Positions 1 through 9,740 of a DNA stretch of 64,000 nucleotides are shown here, one piece after another. Every line of letters begins with the position of its first letter. Position 1 is the first letter of the stretch. The notes below the pieces were generated by a model. The model made no database searches. It saw only the letters and a program-made list of their open reading frames with translations, and was not told the DNA's origin. Made by a program: the position numbers and the translations under genes. The stretch is taken from assembly GCF_000758665.1 (NCBI RefSeq), contig NZ_CP009285.1, positions 5,208,001 through 5,272,000 of the forward strand, in the 5' to 3' direction. The stretch comes from Paenibacillus borealis. Its GTDB lineage: Bacteria > Bacillota > Bacilli > Paenibacillales > Paenibacillaceae.

Positions 1-323
1 AGCCCCATGTAACTGCTGGCAGCGAGAATAATAACATCCGCTTTCTCCTTAATGGAGTCCTCCACCATCCCCACCTGCTCATCGATATCACTCTCCGAAT
101 CCGGCGCTTTGAACGTCAGCTTGACATTGAATTCCTTCGCTGCAGCATCCGCCCCCAGCTTCACCGTGTTCCAGTAGTCCCCTTTGTTCATCTTGACGAT
201 AAGATGGATATTACGTGTCTTGTTCGTACTGATATAAGCAGGCGACGAATTGAAGCAGGAGGACACGGAGATCCAGAGCACCCCGCACAGCAGCAGGGTC
301 AGCCAAAAACGTATGTTTCTCAC
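1..323 (-). CDS. Substrate-binding lipoprotein of sugar ABC/three-component system (partial, N-terminal part)
   Basis: The gene runs off the left edge; about 107 N-terminal residues are visible. They begin with a short basic stretch, a hydrophobic helix and a Cys in a SVSSC context, as in a lipoprotein signal, so the protein is probably anchored outside the membrane. The mature part begins with a segment typical of periplasmic binding protein type 1 domains (MNKGDYWNTVKLGADAAAKE), the family that binds ribose, xylose or galactose. The GTG start at 323 overlaps the stop of the kinase gene (GTGA) and has an AAGGAGGAGA ribosome site 7 bases upstream. This tight coupling to a YesM/YesN-type pair suggests that it supplies the ligand for the kinase. 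The ligand itself cannot be told from this fragment. Confidence 0.8.
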   Translation of the reverse strand, partial: MRNIRFWLTLLLCGVLWISVSSCFNSSPAYISTNKTRNIHLIVKMNKGDYWNTVKLGADAAAKEFNVKLTFKAPDSESDIDEQVGMVEDSIKEKADVIILAASSYMG

Positions 324-2146
324 CGGTTGGTCTCCTCCTTCTGCTCTTCCATGCCTTCTCCGGCCAGCCGGGCCGGGAACACAATGGTGACGATTGTACC
401 TTCTTCAATTTCACTTTGAAAGGTTAGTCCATATTCACGTCCATAATATAAGCCGATCCGCTCATGAACATTCCGTACGCCTACGCCTGAGCCGCTTCCG
501 CTTTTGACGCCTCCGCTCAGAATGACGTTCATCGTTTCTTTGGACATCCCGAGGCCGTTGTCACTGACCGTGATAATGATGAGTCCATCCTTAAGCTCTG
601 CGCTGATGGAGATCAGTCCTTCATCCGGCATCATTTCGATCCCATGGTAGAGCGCATTCTCTACAATAGGCTGCAGGATCAGCTTAACCGTCTGGTACTG
701 CAATACTTCATCCTGGGCCGTGATCTCATAACGGAACTTATTTTTGAAACGGAAGCTCTGAATCACCAGGTAATGGCGGATATGATCCAGCTCCTCCTGG
801 ATAGTAATGATATTCTTGCCTTTGCTCAGACTGATCCGGAAAAATTTTGAAAGCGACTGAATCATCGTGACGACCTCATCTGTTTTGCCGCGCTCTGCCA
901 GCCGTATCACCGAATTCAGCGTATTATATAGAAAATGAGGGTTGATCTGCGACTGCAGCACTTCAAGCTCGCCTTTGCGCTTGGTCTCCTGCTCATAGAT
1001 GATCTGATCCATCAGCTGGCGGATGCGCTGGAGCATCATATTGAAGCGTTTGGACAGCTGCTCCACCTCATAAGCGCCGCTCACATTGATCGGGGTATTG
1101 AGATCTCCCTCTCCCACCTGCTTGACGGTGCGCTCCAGCTTGCGGATCGGACTGGCAATCAGCCAGGACAGGAACACCGACACCGCAATTACACACACCA
1201 GGACAACTGCGAGGAACCAGGAGAGAAATTGATTCAGATCGCGTTTGGTCGTGACAATCTCATCGTAATAGGCGACTCCGACTATCTTCCAGCCGGTCTG
1301 GGCCAATGTACGCACGGTAATAAACCGCTTCTCTCCGGTCGATTCATCCAGATAGCTGCGGAAGGCATATTCCAGCACCGGCTCCACATTCTCATATTTA
1401 AGTCCGGCATAGATCAGCTGCTGCTGCGGATGGTAGACGATATTCCCCAGCGGATCGAGAATGTAAGCGTATCCTCTTTTACCGAGCTTCACTTGCCGGC
1501 TTAGCTCATCGATTGTCCTGAAATTGAAATCCAGCAGCAGAACACCGGTTTTCAGCTCCCCGTTCTCCCTGTATTGAATCATTTTGCTGATCGATACGAC
1601 CCAGGTATACCGTCCTTTGAACAAATTCTGAATATGCGGGGCAGAGTAGGATATCTCCGAGGTCCGCTTGGCTGTGGTGAACCAGCTCTGGCTCTCCAGC
1701 TGTGTGTTCAGGCGCATGCTTTGTCCCGGTGTACCCACCACATATTTGCCCTGGGGTGTAAAAACAGCCACGGATACGAGATCCTCGCGGCTGCTCATAA
1801 GTGTGTCCATACGTTCGTAGAGCAGCGGAGAGTCAATCGATTGACTCGTTGTGATCTGCTTCTCCGCTGTCGCAAAAATGCTGCCCATCCCCTTAACATA
1901 GAGCTCCAGATTATAATTCACCTGCTCGATAATCTGCTGCATGTTGAGATTGGCATTCTCCTCCGCCGTATTGGCGAACTTGCCGTACAGCATAATGCTG
2001 ACGATCACTGCAACGGCTACAGTGACCGCCGTAAAGGTCAGGGTAATAATGAGCTGGATACTCCGCAGCTTGGAAGACAGGCGGATTTTGCCTCTCTTGC
2101 GGGACTGCGGGCGGAGCGGGAAGAAAGTACCTTTCGGCTTGGTCAT
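320..2146 (-). CDS. Two-component sensor histidine kinase, YesM-like
   Basis: This 608-residue membrane kinase has a transmembrane helix at about 29-54, a large outside sensor domain of the dCache type (about 55-300) and a second helix at about 307-329. A HAMP linker follows, then a His_kinase domain with the phosphorylated His in SQINPHFLYNTLNSV (about residue 404), and a C-terminal ATPase domain with the N box in PIVENALYHG and a DNGLGM G box. This architecture is that of the LytS/YesM class, whose members mostly control carbohydrate uptake or hydrolase genes. The ATG start has GGGAGGATAACCC in front and lies 3 bases after the regulator stop. The stop overlaps the start of the binding lipoprotein gene, so the three genes form one operon. 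Confidence 0.93.
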   Translation of the reverse strand: MTKPKGTFFPLRPQSRKRGKIRLSSKLRSIQLIITLTFTAVTVAVAVIVSIMLYGKFANTAEENANLNMQQIIEQVNYNLELYVKGMGSIFATAEKQITTSQSIDSPLLYERMDTLMSSREDLVSVAVFTPQGKYVVGTPGQSMRLNTQLESQSWFTTAKRTSEISYSAPHIQNLFKGRYTWVVSISKMIQYRENGELKTGVLLLDFNFRTIDELSRQVKLGKRGYAYILDPLGNIVYHPQQQLIYAGLKYENVEPVLEYAFRSYLDESTGEKRFITVRTLAQTGWKIVGVAYYDEIVTTKRDLNQFLSWFLAVVLVCVIAVSVFLSWLIASPIRKLERTVKQVGEGDLNTPINVSGAYEVEQLSKRFNMMLQRIRQLMDQIIYEQETKRKGELEVLQSQINPHFLYNTLNSVIRLAERGKTDEVVTMIQSLSKFFRISLSKGKNIITIQEELDHIRHYLVIQSFRFKNKFRYEITAQDEVLQYQTVKLILQPIVENALYHGIEMMPDEGLISISAELKDGLIIITVSDNGLGMSKETMNVILSGGVKSGSGSGVGVRNVHERIGLYYGREYGLTFQSEIEEGTIVTIVFPARLAGEGMEEQKEETNR

Positions 2147-2149
2147 GGG

Positions 2150-3799
2150 TTATCCTCCCCGCGAGCTGTTCTTATACTCTTTGGGAGATTGTCCGTATTT
2201 CTTGCGGAAGCAGAAGCTGAAATAGTTCGGATCGGCAAAACCAATCCGCTCGGCAATTTCAAATGCCTTCAGCTCGGTCGAGCGCAGCATTTCCTTCGCC
2301 GCCTCCAGCCGGATCTGCAGCAGATAGCTGACAAAGGTCATCTTCATTTCTTTCTTGAAAATACTGCTGAAATAGCCGGTGCTGATATGCAGATGCTGGC
2401 ATACCCTGCCGATGGAAATGTCAGATTCCTCATAATGGGCCCGGATATAATCCTTGGCCTGGTCAATCAGCTGCTTATAGCTCGACTGCCGCTCGGAAGC
2501 AATGGTATCCATCAGCCGGCTGCACACCGTGATAATCCACTGCTTGGCTTCACCCATATTGTTGAACTTATTGAGCTCAGTCAGCGATGAAATGCCGGAG
2601 CCGATAAAGTCATTCGTTTCACTGCCCGCTTCCTTGGCTACACGCAGAATGGACGTAATGATCTCCAGCAGGAAAATCTGATAGTCCTGTGTCGAGACCT
2701 GCGCCGTATCCAGTCCCCCGAACAGCTCATCGACCACTTCGCGCAGTTCCTGGACTGTGCCCAGCTTGATCGTGCGGATCAGCGACTGCTGGGTTAGCTC
2801 ATCATAGGCCAGCATCTGGCTGGATCTCGATTCCACATCCTCGATCCAGATCACCCGGTTGTTGCCGAGAATCAGCCGGTAATCCAGTGCCTGCAGCGCA
2901 TCCCCGAAGGAATTGAACAGCAGGGACGGCATCCGGCATACTGTACCGGCACCTGCTGTTACCGTCAATTTCAGGAAACGCTGTACATTCTGGCGGATTT
3001 CTTCAAGAATAGCGAAGGTTCTGCCAGTGATATCGCTCTCATCGGTTCCCTGGCTGACCGAGAGCAGCACAACATCATCACGGTGGATGAACACCTTGCC
3101 GAAGCTGTGCTTCTGGCAGATCTCCTCGGCAATGTTCAGCACGGCAAAGAGCTGCAGATTACGGTCACCGGTGTCCCGCAAGGATACCGGCCCCGCCTCA
3201 GGAACGCCGGAGCTTCTGTCCGGACGGATATAATCAATACTGATTACAGAGGATTGGAATAACTCCCCGCTCAGATTAATGCCATATTCCGCACTTTTCT
3301 CGGCAATTTCCGCGGAACGCAAACGGCGCGACACCAGGGAGGACAGGAACTGTTCACGCAGCACCGGCAGGCTCTTGCGGTAATGCTCACTGAGCACGAA
3401 TACATTTTCCTTCTCGGCAATCTCGGTCTCAATCGCCGCTCTAACCTTCATCAGGACATCAATCAGCTCCTGGGAAGAGAAGGGCTTAAGAATATATTCA
3501 TCAATCTGCAGCTTAATCGCCTTCTGGGCATATTCGAATTCATCATAGCCGGTCAGAATGATTATCTTCGTATTAGGGTGACGGCTGCGGATCCATTCCG
3601 CCAGCTGAAGTCCGTTCATGAAAGGCATCTGGATATCGGTAACTACCACATCCGGCAGCAGACGGTCTATCGCATCGGCTGCTTCACGGCCGTTCTCCGC
3701 CTGCTCTACCACTTCGAATCCGTATTTCTCCCAGTCGATCTGTGCGATAATGCCTTCTCTTACATCTTCCTCGTCTTCGGCGAGAATTAATTTATACAT
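2150..3799 (-). CDS. Response regulator with AraC-type DNA-binding domain, YesN-like
   Basis: This 549-residue cytoplasmic regulator begins with a receiver domain (acidic pocket in LAEDEEDV, phosphorylated Asp about residue 55 in VVVTDIQMP, conserved Lys in ILKPFSSQ). A middle region of about 300 residues follows, as is usual in YesN proteins, and the C-terminus (about 440-545) is an AraC/XylS double helix-turn-helix with the motifs ISTGYFSSIFKK and FADPNYFSFCFRKKYGQSP. It is the first gene of the operon with the kinase and the binding lipoprotein. AAGAGGGATGAAGC lies in front of the ATG. By analogy with other YesMN pairs it probably activates a nearby sugar transporter or glycosidase operon, perhaps beyond the left edge. 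The target is inferred, not seen. Confidence 0.93.
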   Translation of the reverse strand: MYKLILAEDEEDVREGIIAQIDWEKYGFEVVEQAENGREAADAIDRLLPDVVVTDIQMPFMNGLQLAEWIRSRHPNTKIIILTGYDEFEYAQKAIKLQIDEYILKPFSSQELIDVLMKVRAAIETEIAEKENVFVLSEHYRKSLPVLREQFLSSLVSRRLRSAEIAEKSAEYGINLSGELFQSSVISIDYIRPDRSSGVPEAGPVSLRDTGDRNLQLFAVLNIAEEICQKHSFGKVFIHRDDVVLLSVSQGTDESDITGRTFAILEEIRQNVQRFLKLTVTAGAGTVCRMPSLLFNSFGDALQALDYRLILGNNRVIWIEDVESRSSQMLAYDELTQQSLIRTIKLGTVQELREVVDELFGGLDTAQVSTQDYQIFLLEIITSILRVAKEAGSETNDFIGSGISSLTELNKFNNMGEAKQWIITVCSRLMDTIASERQSSYKQLIDQAKDYIRAHYEESDISIGRVCQHLHISTGYFSSIFKKEMKMTFVSYLLQIRLEAAKEMLRSTELKAFEIAERIGFADPNYFSFCFRKKYGQSPKEYKNSSRGG

Positions 3800-3990
3800 G
3801 CTTCATCCCTCTTCGGATATGGTTTTGGAGTTTTACAGAATTATAATAGCTGATTCGGCAAGCTCAATCTATGTTTATATAAATAAAGCTGCTGTAGCGG
3901 ATCATGTCAAATGCGGGGAGCAATTTACTATATAGGCTGACTGCATTTATTGCAAGAGAATATTATGTACATACATAGGCTGTCACAGGC

Positions 3991-4170
3991 AAATCTTGCT
4001 CATAATACAACGTTTTGCTCAAGATTACGTCCATAATCCAAAATTGTTGTATAAAACGCAGCATTTCTCCTCCTCCGGACGGGTTAGCACGATAATTCTT
4101 GTATTTCGTACAACAATCTGTCCAAACACCCCGGTATCCGGGAATCAAGGTTGCACAACGTACAACATTT
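3991..4170 (-). repeat. 180-bp dispersed intergenic element, copy 1
   Basis: One of three copies in the window (others at 11050-11229 and 52559-52738) that align over 180 bases without gaps. Read on the minus strand, it holds GTTGTA and TACAAC boxes that can pair into short hairpins: TTGTA-N5-TACAA at element positions about 58-72, and TACAAC (about 120-126) with GTTGTA (about 160-165). A reading frame stays open from element position 26 in all copies, but its codons show no clear third-position bias, so I treat it as a non-coding or mobile (MITE-like) element rather than a gene. It lies after the GNAT gene and its terminator, and in the same orientation. Confidence 0.8.
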
Positions 4171-4215
4171 ATGTCTACAGTGCTTACTAAGAAGTCCTCA
4201 TTCTGCCGGGAAGAT

Positions 4216-4246
4216 AAAAAAAACCATCCCGCTTACGCCGGGATGG
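4216..4246 (-). terminator. Intrinsic terminator of the purT-GNAT operon
   Basis: Stem CCATCCCG (4224-4231) pairs with CGGGATGG (4239-4246), followed on the minus strand by eight T. It lies 24 bases after the GNAT stop. Confidence 0.88.
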
Positions 4247-4269
4247 GGATGTTCGGTTACGTATAGGAA

Positions 4270-4734
4270 TTATAGCAATGCTTTGTTGAAGCGGTAGCCT
4301 GCTGTCTTTTCGAATCCGATATGGCGGTAAAAGGCATGCGCCGGTGCACGTTCGACGCGGTTGCCGCTTCGCAGGAACAGCTGGCAGCAGCCTTGATGGC
4401 GTGCCCATTCTTCCGCTGCGGATACGAGTCTTTTGCCAAGGCCTTGTCCTCTAAGTTCCTCTGATACGATCAGCGCGGTAATTTCCGTAATACAATCTGC
4501 ATGTTTGTAATAGGACTTCACCTGCCGGAGTCCGATCATTCCCACAACTTCGTTATTGAGTTCTGCGACCATTGTGCAGTGGAGCGGATCATGCTCCATG
4601 CCTTCCATTCTCTCTTTCATCACGCTAAGCGTTGTCGGATAGCCGAATTCCCGCAGAAGGGCTGTAACTCTCTCCAGATCATTCATGCCACATTTGCGAA
4701 TTTGCAGTACCTGCTCCTGAGTACTACTGTTCAT
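4270..4734 (-). CDS. GNAT-family N-acetyltransferase
   Basis: A 154-residue single-domain GNAT protein that would transfer an acetyl group from acetyl-CoA to an unknown amine. The acetyl-CoA binding motif is [18 protein letters not shown] (about residues 95-112), preceded by the beta-strand [10 protein letters not shown]. The C-terminal part ([20 protein letters not shown]) is the usual strand-helix-strand end. The length is typical for the family. The ATG has a GTGGAGG site in front and overlaps the end of purT by 11 bases, so translation is probably coupled. An intrinsic terminator follows. The substrate cannot be inferred, and the link to purine synthesis may be only positional. Confidence 0.9.
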   Translation of the reverse strand: MNSSTQEQVLQIRKCGMNDLERVTALLREFGYPTTLSVMKERMEGMEHDPLHCTMVAELNNEVVGMIGLRQVKSYYKHADCITEITALIVSEELRGQGLGKRLVSAAEEWARHQGCCQLFLRSGNRVERAPAHAFYRHIGFEKTAGYRFNKALL

Positions 4735-5914
4735 CCTCGTATACCTCCACTTTTAGCATAGACGCTGCCTGCTTGGCCGTCGTCCGCGCGATTTCCACAT
4801 CTTCCGCTGAACTGAGTGTTACTGCCATCCGCCGTCCAGGGCGGATCTCCGGCTTGCCGAATACCCGGACTTGCGTACGGGGAAGGGCAAGCGCCTCATC
4901 GATCCCGCTTACCGCAAAAGCTTGTCCAGCCTCTTCGGCCTTCAGGGTTGCTGAAGCTCCCGGTGTCAACAAACGAACCGATTCCAGCGGAAATCCAAGA
5001 ATGGCTCTGACATGCAGAGCAAATTCCGACAAATCCTGCGTAATCATTGTAACCATACCTGTATCATGCGGTCTGGGTGATACTTCGCTGAACAGTACCC
5101 CCTCCGGGGTCAGAAACAGCTCCACTCCAAAAATTCCATAACCGCCAAGCTGATCCGTCACGGCCCGGGCCACCGACTGTGCTTCGGCAAGCAGCGCTTC
5201 ACTCATCTGATGCGGCTGCCAGGACTCCACATAATCGCCATCCTTCTGGATGTGGCCGATCGGCGGACAAAATACGGTTCCGCTAACCGAACGGACGGTA
5301 AGTAATGTAATCTCGCTCTCAAAAGTAACGAAAGCCTCTACAATGACGCGCGTACCTTTGGCACGCGCTCCTTCCAGAGCCGTATTCCAGCATTCTGCGG
5401 CATCCTCAGGTGTCCTGCAAATACTCTGTCCCTTGCCGGAAGAGCTCATGATCGGCTTGATCACACACGGTGTTCCAAGCTCACTTACGGCCTGGCGAAG
5501 TTCTTCCAGACTGTCAGCGAACCGGTAGCCGGCGGTCGGCAGACCCAGTTCCTCAGCCGCAAGGCGGCGGATGCCTTCCCGGTCCATCGTCAGCCGTGCA
5601 GCGCGGGCAGTTGGCACTACGAGGAAGCCTTCCTCCTCCAGCTCCACCAGTGCCCCGGTAGCAATGGCTTCGATCTCGGGCACAATCAAATCCGGTTTCT
5701 CTGAACGGATTAACTGCTTCAGTGCCTCTGCATCCAGCATATCCAGTACATAAGAGCGGTGGGCTACACCCATCGCAGGTGCATCTTCATAACGATCCAC
5801 AGCTACGGTCTCTACGCCAAGGCGCTGAGCTTCGATAATGACTTCCTTACCCAGTTCACCGCTGCCGAGCAGCAGCAGCTTCTTGCTCCGGGCTGAAAAA
5901 GGAGCTCCCCACAT
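4724..5914 (-). CDS. purT: Formate-dependent phosphoribosylglycinamide formyltransferase (GAR transformylase 2)
   Basis: PurT makes formyl-GAR from GAR, formate and ATP in purine synthesis, a folate-independent alternative to PurN. The 396-residue protein is an ATP-grasp enzyme: N-terminal fold with [13 protein letters not shown], a central ATP-grasp domain ([15 protein letters not shown], about residues 150-165; metal-binding [24 protein letters not shown]) and a C-terminal domain with [13 protein letters not shown]. The ATG at 5914 was chosen because GGTTGGAG lies 6 bases upstream; a TTG four codons earlier is possible but has no properly spaced site. No purine riboswitch is visible in the 150 bases upstream. 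It is followed by an overlapping GNAT gene. Confidence 0.95.
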   Translation of the reverse strand: MWGAPFSARSKKLLLLGSGELGKEVIIEAQRLGVETVAVDRYEDAPAMGVAHRSYVLDMLDAEALKQLIRSEKPDLIVPEIEAIATGALVELEEEGFLVVPTARAARLTMDREGIRRLAAEELGLPTAGYRFADSLEELRQAVSELGTPCVIKPIMSSSGKGQSICRTPEDAAECWNTALEGARAKGTRVIVEAFVTFESEITLLTVRSVSGTVFCPPIGHIQKDGDYVESWQPHQMSEALLAEAQSVARAVTDQLGGYGIFGVELFLTPEGVLFSEVSPRPHDTGMVTMITQDLSEFALHVRAILGFPLESVRLLTPGASATLKAEEAGQAFAVSGIDEALALPRTQVRVFGKPEIRPGRRMAVTLSSAEDVEIARTTAKQAASMLKVEVYEDEQ

Positions 5915-6062
5915 TGTCGACTCCAACCTCTTTTCGCAAATTTGACTGCCGACTTCTCTATTTCTGTAAAATGTCGCAGTTTCATTGTAAATTTTCAGGC
6001 TTCTTTATTTTCATCCATCAACCACCAGATTGCAAGTGTTCTTCGACATTTTCCTACAAACT

Positions 6063-9000
6063 TCACAGATAACTGTCCACCATATCGTCGAAAGATTGTT
6101 CAAGGAGCGATAATTCCCCGGCAATTTGGCTCCAGTGCTGCGCTGAATCACCCCCTTTCAGGAGTTCCGACATGGCCGCTTCCCGCTCGGCCAGACCTTC
6201 ACGCAGCTGATCCGCCGCACGTGAAAGTGCGGCAGCTGCCGCACCGGTATAGAAGGACAGCAACTGTTCTTCCTGGCTCGCAGCTGCAGCAGCAACCGCA
6301 TCTTTGAGCCAGGGCTCTGCAGCTGCGCGGATTTCAGCCCGTCCAGGGCCCTCAAAGAAATGACGCGGTGATTTGAAGCGGCTCCACAGCCCCGCCCAAT
6401 CCAGCGGGGCAAGGGAGCAATCCAGCCTCGAAGGGGCGGGCCAGCGCTCGTCCGGATTATCGAGAAGCTGAATGTCCTGCCCCGGGATGGAAAGATCCGC
6501 TGCTGCGGCTTCAGCCGCCCGGGTAACGAACCTGCGCCCGGCTGCCTCCAGCCGCAAAGTGGTCGCCCACAGCTCCTGCTCCAGTTCACGCAGGATACTG
6601 CGTTCCAGCTCCCGGCCGCAGGCAGTGAAGATGTCTTTCAGATTGCCCCCATCCTCCCGGAGGATAGAGGGATGGAACGATTCCTGAAAGGAACGGCCAA
6701 AGGAGAAGGCCAGGCGCTGCCGGACATGATAGAGCAGCTCTTCACCCTCGCGGCGCAGATCCCGGATGGGCCGCTCTTCGCGCTCCAGCTGTGCCAGCCG
6801 GAGGCCGGCGTCATCCCGGTGCTGCCGGAACTGACGCAGCCCTTCCTCCCGCTGGTCCGCTGCCATAAGCGCCATTTGCTGCCACTCCTCCGCGCGGAGA
6901 CGGACCGAACGAAGACTGTCCCTCGCCGCCGCCAGTGACAACCGCGGCAGCTCCTCGCCTGCAAATTCAGAGAGCGCCGCTTCGAAGCTGCTGAACCCGG
7001 AAGCCTCATACGCTTCCCGGACCCCGCGGGACTTGCCCTCCAGCGCAAGCAGACTGGACAAGGTATAGATCCGTGGAGAAGTCAGGCCGCCGGCACGCAG
7101 ATTCTGCAATACATGCATCTTCACTTCTTCGAGCTCTGCCTCGTCTGAAGCGAGGTCTGACGCGTTGATGATAAAGAACATTTTATCAAGGGCGAAGCTG
7201 TCCTTAATTCTGCCCAGCTGGGCTAGAAGACTGCGGTCGGCTTTGGAAAAGGCATGATTATAATAGGTCACGAAACAGATGGCATCCGCATTCTTCATGT
7301 AGCCAAAGGTCACACCGGTATGCCGGGCATGTAAGGAATCCGCTCCGGGGGTGTCAACCAGTACGATGCCGCTCCGTGTCAGGGGGCTGTCATAATAGAG
7401 GTCCGTATTCTGCACGAAGCAGGCCCGTTTCTCATCAGCCACCAGACTGCGGTATTCCTGCAGGCTCACTATGCGCTCTGTTCCGAGCAGCGGGCCGGAT
7501 TCCTCCCAGCCCGCTGCCGCCGCGCGCAGGAATCCGGCATGCGGCAGCGAGGACGGATGAAGCCCGCTGGTCTGCAGGCGGGACGCCGCTGCGGTCCAAG
7601 ACTCCCGCTGCGGCGGTGCCAGCTGCAGCACACTGAAGGAATGGAGGATATCCTCCCAGAAATCCTCCGCCGACTTCATCGTTACGGTCGCAGTCGCGTG
7701 GGCGAATCCGCCCTCCGGAGCCAGAATGCGGCCGACGGCGGCCGTGGCGGGATGCGGAGACACGGGCATCACCTCTTCGCCCAGCAGGGCGTTGGCGAAG
7801 GAGGACTTGCCGGCGCTGAACGCTCCGAACAGCGCCATCGTGAAGCGGCCGCCGGCGAGGTCCTCCGCCCGCGCCGCCAGGCTGCGCGCGGCCGAGGCCA
7901 TGGCCGGCTCGCGGCGCAGCAGCCCGGCCGCAGCGTGCAGCGCTGCTGCGGCCTCATTCAGCCGGCGGCGCCCGCCCGACGGCTGTGCAGTACCCGCCGC
8001 CCACGGTGCGGCGGCGGGGTGCGAAGCCGCTGCGCTGCGCGGCGGCTGCTCCGGGCTGGCGGCGCGCAGCGCGCCAGCCGTTAGGGCCCTCACCTCCGGC
8101 AGGACGCCGGGGGTGAGGGTACGGCGCGGCGGCAGCAGCGCCGCGAGTTCGTCCGCGCGGGCGGCAGCCGCGCGGTCCAGGGCGGCCAGCGCGGCGTGCG
8201 CGTGCGCCTGCCGCCGCAGGGCCGCCTCGCGGCGCGAGAGCTCCGCGCGCCGCTCGTCCAGCAGCGGCGGCAGCTGGGCCAGCAGCTGCTCGCCGAAGGC
8301 CAGGGCCGCGCGGCGGAACTGTCCCTTAATTTCTGCCGCAAGCGCGCGGCAGAAATTAAGCAGCGCCTCGCCGGAAGACCCGGTTCCCGGCTTAGCCTGA
8401 TCCGCCAGCCACTGCTGGCTCAGCGCCGGGAACGCCTGCTTCAGCAGCGGCTCCGCCCCTTCCTGCCACAGCCCTGCGCCTTCAGCCCAGTCACGCACGA
8501 GCTGGAGTATATGCCACTCCAGCTGAGCTGTGATCTCTCTCTGCTGAAGCCCATGCCAGTGGAGAAGTCGCGTTGCCTGCTCCTTCTCCCGCTTCGCCGC
8601 GGTGAACAATAACCCGCGCCGGAAACCCGGGCTGCTGCTCTCGATATAAGCTCCAGCAGCATCCCGTACATCGGCTGGCATCAGATTGCTGTTGCCAAGC
8701 AGGCCATCCAGCTTACTGCGCAGCTCCAGCCGCATCTGCTCCGGCAGCTGCACGAGCAGATCCTCTCCCTGCGAAACCGCCTGGAGCTCTGCTGCAACAA
8801 CTTCCTCACCGGTACCGCCGGTCTCTTCCAGCAGCTGAGACCGCTCCTCCTGCTGCTCCTCGCGGTAAGCCGCAAGCACCGCGGCCGCTGTATGGTGCAG
8901 GGAACGGGATAAACTGTAGCCGAGCAGTTCTCCCCGCTGCTCCAGCAGACCTGCAATGATATTCAGCAGGTCATTCCATTGGTTCAGTGGGTGATCCTTC

Positions 9001-9740
9001 ACTTTGAGGGAAGTGAACAACAGGCCTGCGGAATGAATCCCCCATTCATGGAAAGCGCTTTCGACTTGCTGCCGGTATTCCGCTATGGGGATTTCATGTT
9101 CCCTGTGCTTATCAATCTGATTGATGATGAGGTACAGCGGCTTGCCCCAGTCGCTGAGGCTTTTGGCAAATGCCAGGTTATTCTCTGACTGCACATGATT
9201 GTAATCCATGACATAGAACACGGCATCCGCCAGGTGCAGCGCCGAATGAGTTGCAGCCTGATGCCCCTCATCTGTAGAATCCACCCCGGGAGTATCCATG
9301 AGTACGCCGTGTATCCCCAGCAGCGGAACTTCCTCCCAGACCTCAATCGCTGAATATTCTGCACCCTGGCGGCAGTACTCCTGCAGCCGGTCCGGTGTAG
9401 TCTCAATAACTTGGTATACACCGGGAGCCCCGGCTTGAGGATGAAGCAATACCCGCGGAGCACCGCTTCGGATCGATACGATGTTGGCGCTGGTTGGAAC
9501 CGGACCTGAGGGCAGCACTGCTTTTCCGCATAGTCCATTGATCATACTTGATTTGCCGGCCGAGAAATGACCGCAGAACGCAAGCGTAAGTTCACCCGCC
9601 TGTTCCTTGACTATAAGATCCGCAATAATTCCTGTACTCTCCTGTTCTTCCCAGTCCTCCATCCGCTGCTTGAGCAGCGTGAGCGGAGATTCACCGGATA
9701 TTACCATTTCCCGTTCCAGCCTGCCCTGTTCTGCTCCCAC
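6063..9740 (-). CDS. dynA: Double dynamin-like GTPase (DynA/YpbR type)
   Basis: This large (1225-residue) protein has two complete dynamin-type GTPase domains in tandem, as in Bacillus subtilis DynA (about 1190 residues), a membrane-bound protein that tethers and fuses membranes and helps repair membrane damage. The first G domain has GHFSAGKSS (about 57-65), MDTPGVDST (about 148-156) and NQID (about 207-210). The second has GAFSAGKSS (about 638-646), VDTPGADSLHARHTG and a NASD motif. Long helical regions rich in Glu, Arg and Leu follow each G domain. The linker between the halves (about residues 450-630) is very rich in Ala, Arg and Pro, and its DNA is strikingly GC-rich compared with the flanks. 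A GTG start with AAGGTGGGG 5 bases upstream is used. Confidence 0.92.
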   Translation of the reverse strand: MGAEQGRLEREMVISGESPLTLLKQRMEDWEEQESTGIIADLIVKEQAGELTLAFCGHFSAGKSSMINGLCGKAVLPSGPVPTSANIVSIRSGAPRVLLHPQAGAPGVYQVIETTPDRLQEYCRQGAEYSAIEVWEEVPLLGIHGVLMDTPGVDSTDEGHQAATHSALHLADAVFYVMDYNHVQSENNLAFAKSLSDWGKPLYLIINQIDKHREHEIPIAEYRQQVESAFHEWGIHSAGLLFTSLKVKDHPLNQWNDLLNIIAGLLEQRGELLGYSLSRSLHHTAAAVLAAYREEQQEERSQLLEETGGTGEEVVAAELQAVSQGEDLLVQLPEQMRLELRSKLDGLLGNSNLMPADVRDAAGAYIESSSPGFRRGLLFTAAKREKEQATRLLHWHGLQQREITAQLEWHILQLVRDWAEGAGLWQEGAEPLLKQAFPALSQQWLADQAKPGTGSSGEALLNFCRALAAEIKGQFRRAALAFGEQLLAQLPPLLDERRAELSRREAALRRQAHAHAALAALDRAAAARADELAALLPPRRTLTPGVLPEVRALTAGALRAASPEQPPRSAAASHPAAAPWAAGTAQPSGGRRRLNEAAAALHAAAGLLRREPAMASAARSLAARAEDLAGGRFTMALFGAFSAGKSSFANALLGEEVMPVSPHPATAAVGRILAPEGGFAHATATVTMKSAEDFWEDILHSFSVLQLAPPQRESWTAAASRLQTSGLHPSSLPHAGFLRAAAAGWEESGPLLGTERIVSLQEYRSLVADEKRACFVQNTDLYYDSPLTRSGIVLVDTPGADSLHARHTGVTFGYMKNADAICFVTYYNHAFSKADRSLLAQLGRIKDSFALDKMFFIINASDLASDEAELEEVKMHVLQNLRAGGLTSPRIYTLSSLLALEGKSRGVREAYEASGFSSFEAALSEFAGEELPRLSLAAARDSLRSVRLRAEEWQQMALMAADQREEGLRQFRQHRDDAGLRLAQLEREERPIRDLRREGEELLYHVRQRLAFSFGRSFQESFHPSILREDGGNLKDIFTACGRELERSILRELEQELWATTLRLEAAGRRFVTRAAEAAAADLSIPGQDIQLLDNPDERWPAPSRLDCSLAPLDWAGLWSRFKSPRHFFEGPGRAEIRAAAEPWLKDAVAAAAASQEEQLLSFYTGAAAAALSRAADQLREGLAEREAAMSELLKGGDSAQHWSQIAGELSLLEQSFDDMVDSYL

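Noticed and set aside
1574..2590. 338-codon frame antisense to the histidine kinase and regulator
   Set aside because: It spans two good genes on the other strand and has no features of its own.
7726..8400. 224-codon Arg/Ala/Ser-rich frame antisense to dynA
   Set aside because: It is caused by the GC-rich linker; no start signal and no domain.
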